64,000 nucleotides of DNA from Fomitopsis serialis (Eukaryota > Basidiomycota > Agaricomycetes > Polyporales > Fomitopsidaceae), in contig NW_025955001.1 of the NCBI RefSeq assembly GCF_022376445.1, forward strand, positions 186,001-250,000. The letters are read 5' to 3'. A program made the translations under genes and the position numbers. The notes beneath the pieces are model-generated. The model was given only the letters and a program-made list of their open reading frames with translations. It searched no databases and had not been told where the DNA came from. Below are positions 58,581 through 64,000 of this stretch, one piece after another (position 1 is the stretch's first letter; each line of letters starts with the position of its first letter).

Positions 58581-58705
58581 GCACCGCCGCCCGACAGAGA
58601 ACACGACTCTGAGCGGGTCCCTATCCTCGGGTTCTGGCTCACTCAGTGCTGAGAGCCATCCTGGGACGAGCATCTCTGCGTCTCTGTAGAGCTCTTCATC
58701 GCGCG
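58581..58705 (-). pseudogene. cytochrome P450 C-terminal remnant
   Basis: The minus strand reads RDEELYRDAEMLVPGWLSAL, then SEPEPEDRDPLRVVFSVGRR and C. This matches the region just before the heme-binding loop of P450s like the one at 58997-61205, but the loop itself (CxG) and the upstream I- and K-helices are missing. A downstream piece SCMIPADASTIKKTLGDKV near 58440-58490 may be a further remnant. Confidence 0.6.
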
Positions 58706-58996
58706 TCGTGGCCCTGGGACGAGCACGGAAGGTGTCAGACTCCGCTGCAGAGGAAAGATGCGCACGTAGCGTCTCGATGCCTCGGGACTGTGCGGTCGGT
58801 AGATGAATACGCTGAGCATATAAGGTATACATCAACTGGTTAAAATAGCAGAATGCATACGAGCTCGAGCAGGCATATATCAATCGTGTGCAATCCGTCA
58901 ACTCTTACTGCGCCAATGGTGACCACGCACATACGAGTACTCAAAGTGAGGTGTTCCGCGCACGTAGTACGGTACAATCACCGATGTGCAGAGCAT

Positions 58997-61205
58997 CTAA
59001 TCCAGCACTGCGATGCCGTCGAGAATCAGTTGCCGGGTCCGGTCAGATCGAGGATGGATGTCGCAGACAAAAGGTTCAGGACGCCTAAGCATGCTATGAG
59101 GGAACAAGTACATGCCGTCCATGATGTGACTCACATGATGGTACCAGAGATGTACATCGGCGTTGGGGTTATCTCCTCGCCACGCGCGTTCCGCGCCTTG
59201 GTTATGTCCATGGTCGCTACAATGCTCGCGATCCCGAGCCACAGATTATCGTCAGCAAAATATCGCCCTGGGCATATCCTGCCCAATTTCAGACTCAGTG
59301 TATGTCGGAGATCTAGAAATGCACCTCCGGCCAAAGCCAAACACTATCTTCCTGGGATCTATGAGGTCGGGATTCTCGCTCGAGTTCGAACCGAGGAATC
59401 GCTCCAGCTTGAAGACTTCCGGCTCTGGATATACCTCAGGATCTCGACACATTGCCCTAGATCATTCATCATGGGCACAGAAGACACAACAGAGGCTGTA
59501 CAAGCGTACCAGAGGTTTGAAATTACCATTGAACCCTTGGGGAGGTAGTAACCTCGGTACGCATCATCTTCTGTCAGCCGATGGGGAACAGCTGGGATGA
59601 GAGCGACTCAGCGAGGGAGCGATGGACTCGGACAGTGATGTCACTTACAAAGGGGAGCTACAGGGCACCATCTCCGTCCGTCCGTCAAGAATGTCAGTAT
59701 CGTCCATATCTGTAGGATTGCAAGTATCCGCGCACCTATATACTTCCAACAGCACGCACTCGAGATACGTTAATGATGCTCGGTCGTCAAAGTCCGGGAG
59801 CCTTGCGTCGCCGACTACGCGGATCATCTCTGCTTGGGCTTTCCTGAAGACATCGGGATGCTGCACCATCATGAGGATGAACACAATCATGGTTGTCAAC
59901 GACTAGATGCTGTGAGATCATATCGGCGCTCCTTGCTTTTAATCGGTTCGAACTTACCGAGTCGGTGCCCGCTGTGTGGGGGTCGCGTCAAAATAGTGCC
60001 ACCGCACGAAGCCCCGTAAGGCAACATACCGAAATACAGTGTGCCTGTGGCACCCTTGATATCGTCTTCGTCTTTTGCTGTCAAGGATCCTTTACGCGAG
60101 CAATCCTCTATCAAGGCCGCGGTGAATGAAGGCCGGGCAATACCGTCCACCTACACTAACGATCAGCTGATGCTCAAGCGATCCAACCGAGCACTACTCA
60201 CAATTTCGTCTTTGACAGTATTGTATGGTATCATCTCCATGTTCTTGACGGCTTTCCGAGCCTTCACAGCAGAGTACTTGAAGCCCATTCCAGGCAGCCA
60301 TGCAGGGAAATATCGCACTAGGGCTATGAGCTGACCATATACCGACACGTATCACCCGGTCACTCACAGAATGGGATGAAGTCCACCAGTGCAGCACCAG
60401 TACTACTCTCAACAAGCGCAGCTCTAATACCATCCTCCGTCAGCTTCACAAACTTACCACCGTCCAACGACGCGATATCATATCCATAGCCGATCTCAAA
60501 GATGATACCCCCGGTATACCTGTTCAAGGGCTATTAGTACCAGGTCGATTAGACATGTCGCTACTCTCACCTTTTCATCTGATACACGAAGTCGTCCGGG
60601 TGTCGTAGGAGGTTCAGCAACAACCGGCGTGCTTCGCGGCGCTGCACCGGATGGTAGCTGTCCACGGCAGACCTGGCGATGAACGCGTGCTGGAACCATT
60701 TTCGCATACGTCGCCATGTCTCGTTATACCCGCAGAGTGAGGTGTTGGAGGTCCATCCAATCCTGCAGTGGGCCGTTCAAAAATTCACTGTGTAGATGTC
60801 GAAGTGATCCAAGTAACGTACAGCTCATGGAACCACACAAACCGCGGTCGATCGGAGTATATCGACCCGCGCTTGTCCATAAGGTCAATCGCAGCCTTGA
60901 CGGAGCTGAGGATGATCGTGGGCCGCGTGAAGATTTTGACGTAGACGACATCCCCTACACACGGTATCGGTTGTCAATCTCCTTGAAGGTAGTTCATTCA
61001 GAGAACTCGTACCATACTGGGCAGCCCACTTCGTGAATGTAAGGTGCTGGTCGTTTTGCGGCAACTGATGTGCATTGCCAAGGAGAGGGATGCGCGGGGG
61101 TCCGGGAGGTAAGGGTCCGGGTCTCGGTGGGTGCAGAACGTACGGAAGAACGGCAGCTGCCAGACATAGGCCGGCGAGAGCCATGATATCCGCTAGGGCA
61201 GGCAT
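58997..61205 (-). CDS. cytochrome P450 monooxygenase
   Basis: Microsomal P450 of the fungal O-methylsterigmatocystin-oxidoreductase-like type; substrate unknown. The start [19 protein letters not shown] (61205) is a membrane anchor, followed by the proline-rich hinge [18 protein letters not shown]. After introns come [36 protein letters not shown] (C-helix), [40 protein letters not shown] (I-helix), [13 protein letters not shown] (K-helix ExxR), [18 protein letters not shown] (PERF region) and the heme loop [19 protein letters not shown]. The loop is rebuilt by splicing out a 50-nt intron at about 59281-59330. The end is [10 protein letters not shown], stop at 58997. About 12 exons, with no evident frameshift, so probably functional. 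Confidence 0.88.
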
Positions 61206-62418
61206 ACTGAGAATGATACAAGTGTACCGCAAGAGGGTGTCACGCCAGCCAGCTATACATACTTACTGTGAAGATCCCGATATCCATCGTGTATATGCCA
61301 GTGTGTTTGCAATCCGGAGGGCATGTTCGCGAACCTTAGTTGACTGTGTCCCGCGGTTCTCGATGCCTGCAGATACACTGCGACTCCATGATTCGTCCAG
61401 CTATCTCCACAGATTTGGTCGATGGTCATGGGGCCTTTCAACGAACGCAAACGATCAATACGCATGGTATAAATGGCAAGGGATATACCCGGGCAGCAGG
61501 CGAATGTTGCGTCGATTAGGCGTCGAAGTATTCTCGTCAGGACGTCGTTGATCATGGGAGTTGTATGTGCTTACCAAGGTGGTTTGAGTTCAAACGTGGC
61601 TGGTTCAGAGCCTCGCCGGAGACGATATTGAAAAAGCTGTGAAGAAGTAGGATGGCCACTAGGGTCATTGTACATAGCTATTATGAATGTGCGACTCGGC
61701 GACCCGGCCGTATGCGACCCATGACCAGATCAACGGCGTAACGAAGACACAGGCTTGTCCAAGGGGGAAAGCAGTATCAGCAGTCATGATTCAAGCAAAC
61801 ACGCCGATGGAAATGCTCAGTCGCTATGATTTGATGGAATCATGCAGCAAACGAGTCGAGGTTGAGGCCACTGGTGCGACTCGGAAGACGCGCTTGTGGC
61901 GCCAAACTGCCATCTGAACTCCGCCTGAATGAAAGGTGGCGCAGATTCGAACGCTGCCTGGCCAATGATGAATCGATGACACTTGACTCGCATCTCGCAA
62001 TAATCAGTACCTCAGTATGCTTTCTGTGCCCCGCCAAGGCAACGAGGCCACATACGTACGTAAGTATGGGACGTGGACGTAGATGCTCATTTGCGGCCCC
62101 ACTGCACAGCAGCTTGGAGCATCGATGCGGTTTTCACTGGGAGCTTCGAAGTCGTTGGGACAAAAGCCCGTCGCGGCCCCGTGACCTATTTACTCCCAGG
62201 CAAGTGGAACGCGCTACGGTCGAGAGCCACAGCGAGGGGTGGGTCGAGGCCTATGACAGCAACCCCACAGTATTCCGTCATAAGTGCGTGTCATTGTCCT
62301 CAGGTCGTATATATATCCCCGTCTTATTGCTGCTCCAGCCAAATCACTTCGCCTCATATTTCAAACACGTTCAAGTTCTGGCTTCTATACGCTTCACCAG
62401 AAGACTACTTACCACGAT
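61206..62418. promoter_or_regulatory. divergent intergenic region with TATA box of CON-6 gene
   Basis: 1.2 kb between the P450 (-) and the CON-6 gene (+). No gene is recognised. A TATATATAT run at 62308-62316, about 100 bp before the CON-6 start, is a plausible core promoter, followed by a pyrimidine-rich leader. No upstream element could be assigned. Confidence 0.5.
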
Positions 62419-63007
62419 GACCACTCACGGTAGGCGTCCTTATACGCGCACATCGTGTTTGGCCGTTCTGACGCGACTCTCCTACAGGAAAGGATCCCAC
62501 TCGTGTCGCCGCTGGCCTGAAGGCTGCCATCAACAACCCCAACGTCAGCGAGGAGGGCCGAGAGCGGGCTGCAGACAGGCTCGACGGGATCGACGGTGGC
62601 GCTCATGGCACCAACGGTAGCACTGCAACCACTTCGGTCGAGGACCAACACCGGAACCGCGAGCTGGGCGGTTACAAAGCGACGCTGCACAGTAAGTTCA
62701 GCCTCGCGGTTCGATGTGACCTCGCGTCATTGACTGCCCGCTGCTTAGATGACCGTACTTCCGCTCAGGCCAAGGAGCACGCACGAGAGGTGCTCGAGGC
62801 CGCCGGCTACACTGTCGAGCCAGGCCCTGGCGTGACTGAGGACGAGCATCAGACTCGTGTCCTCGCTGGTTACAAGGCTGCTTTGAATAGTGAGTCTTGA
62901 TTCTCCACAGAGGATTGATTGGTTGACAAAGACGCGTTGTAGACCCTCGTGTTTCCGAGGAAGCTAAACAGCACGCCAGGGAGTACCTCAATGAGTACGG
63001 TGCTTGA
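62419..63007 (+). CDS. CON-6 family protein with three repeats
   Basis: Small hydrophilic protein of the conidiation-specific protein 6 family, of unknown biochemical role, often linked to sporulation and stress. Exon 1 is only 13 nt (MTTHG). Repeats: DPTRVAAGLKAAINNPNVSE, RELGGYKATLHNDRTSAQAK and RVLAGYKAALNNPRVSEEAK, each followed by a helix with REVL or REYL. Exons are about 62419-62431, 62488-62691, 62749-62889 and 62943-63007, all in phase. The last two introns fall at the same point of repeats 2 and 3 (within the Asn after ATLH and AALN). The stop at 63005 follows NEYGA. Confidence 0.92.
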
Positions 63008-63763
63008 ATCGAGTTCCCGGTTTGTTATCGTATAAATATCGAGGGATAAATGGTGTATCATAGTGTATCTCATAGTTGTGTAACACGTCTCCTGTCAAGT
63101 CCTTGAATCTTCCACAGCACCGACTTTCGTCTCGAGTATGAGTGAGCTGACGGGAACCTTTCGTACCTACGAGTCTACCCTTCGCCACAAGTCAACCTGA
63201 CGCGGCGACGCGGTGAAGCAGTCTCAAACCATATTGTGGTTCTGCGCCTTTAACCGCTTCGCCGTACATTGGCCATCTATCTATATTTTGACGGTGCGTA
63301 CTGAGTAACTCTTATTAGTACGTAGAGGCTGCGTACCGGTATCACTCTTAGCGCCTCCGTGACGCGTCTGTGGCTGCTCAAAGCTCCGCTTGAACTTGCC
63401 ATCAGGGCTGCCAACAGACTGATTTCTTCCTCGACCGAGCTCCCCCTGGCTCCTGCAATCCTCCGAGCACATCGCGATGTCGAATCCAGCTCTCAAGCAA
63501 TACATCTGATCTAACATGCAACGGCTCTAGTTTACACCGTCCTATCGTTTGCAGCTGCACTTCATTGCGCCCATCAAATGCACGGGCCCGTCGGCCGCGG
63601 CTTTTATGCACGCCCAGGTCAATAAATCACTGCCAAATGATGCCGCCTGGTGCTCAGGTCCGCATTTCCGACCATGGCTAAAGTCAGCCAGGCGTTTCGA
63701 GGTTCGTGACGTTTCGTTGGTCGGCTGACATGCCCTAAGATGGAGCTAAGTATCGTATGTGTG
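63008..63763. other. downstream region of CON-6, no gene recognised
   Basis: About 750 bp with only short open frames lacking motifs. It contains the CON-6 3' end. Nothing else can be supported. Confidence 0.4.
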
Positions 63764-63881
63764 CCCGGGTTGGTCTCGTACCCATCCGATGGGAGGAAGT
63801 TGCACCCTACCACCGCACTTAGGGAGGAGTGCGGTGGTAAAAGGGTGCGACGTCCTCCCATCGGATGGGTACCAGCCCGGG
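63764..63881. repeat. long imperfect inverted repeat (hairpin, MITE-like)
   Basis: Left arm from CCCGGGTTGG at 63764, with GTACCCATCCGATGGGAGGA at 63778, through to ACCACCGCACT. After a loop of about 8 bases, the right arm reads AGTGCGGTGGT ... TCCTCCCATCGGATGGGTAC and ...CCCGGG near 63881. The arms are about 50 bp with a few mismatches and small indels. No open frame is supported over it. Confidence 0.85.
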
Positions 63882-64000
63882 TCAGTTTGGCCTCGGGTTC
63901 CCTGAGGTATCTCACAGTGTGCCGAACAAGCTCGCAAGGATTGACGAGTGGTACTTTTAGTACGGGCTTTATCCGGCTCAATACCGATTCCGGACCATCC

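Noticed and set aside
63619..63981. 120-codon minus-strand open frame near the right edge
   Set aside because: It reads straight through the long hairpin, so its length reflects the inverted repeat and not a protein.
1..64000. tRNA, rRNA genes and CRISPR arrays
   Set aside because: I looked for tRNA B-box-like sequences and regularly spaced repeats and found none convincing; the only tandem array (32030-32175) has no spacers. CRISPR is not expected in a fungal nucleus.

Overview
The window looks like a nuclear chromosome segment of a filamentous basidiomycete, most likely an agaricomycete. Nearly every recognisable gene is cut by many short introns of about 45-65 nt with GT...AG borders. The gene families fit: F-box/LRR proteins, cytochrome P450s, CON-6, HbrB, Plavaka transposons. 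The protein order and splicing below were read by eye from translated frames and splice signals, so exon borders are approximate unless stated.

Region 1 (1-28 kb) is an ordinary conserved housekeeping block. After a gene-poor first 2.9 kb come, in order: an FAD-dependent monooxygenase (+), a TORC2 HbrB/Bit61-like subunit (-), a mitochondrial Qri7/TsaD-type tRNA t6A protein (+), a GEN1/Yen1 Holliday-junction resolvase (-), an Rdh54/Tid1 Swi2/Snf2 recombination translocase (-), a membrane-anchored amidohydrolase (-), the ER ubiquitin ligase Hrd1 (+) and the GatB/YqeY-domain protein Aim41 (-). GEN1 and RDH54 are adjacent, same-strand homologous-recombination genes.

Region 2 (28.8-44.2 kb) is a nest of DNA transposons. 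The outer element (A) has 41-bp terminal inverted repeats, a TA target duplication and a Tc1/mariner-like DDE transposase. Its transposase gene is split by two later insertions. Element B is about 3.3 kb, has a GAAAT duplication, an unknown superfamily and captured gene-like sequence. Element C is about 8.6 kb, has an 8-bp GTGAGTTT duplication, and carries an apparently full-length Plavaka-type transposase plus a divergently transcribed companion gene. C landed exactly at the 5' splice site of an intron of A's gene. Removing B and C restores a continuous reading frame across both junctions.

Region 3 (44.2-58.8 kb) is a duplicated, fast-evolving accessory region. It holds three F-box-like genes (two are a clear segmental duplication about 9.1 kb apart), a broken ISA1/IscA-like iron-sulfur assembly gene copy, a small unrecognised gene and its decayed copy, and a cytochrome P450 remnant.

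Region 4 (58.9-64 kb) has an apparently complete cytochrome P450 (-), a CON-6 protein with three repeats (+) and a long imperfect hairpin near the right edge.

Many conserved genes contain what looks like a single missing or extra base in a short homopolymer. This recurs in unrelated essential genes, so assembly indels are a more likely explanation than true pseudogenisation.
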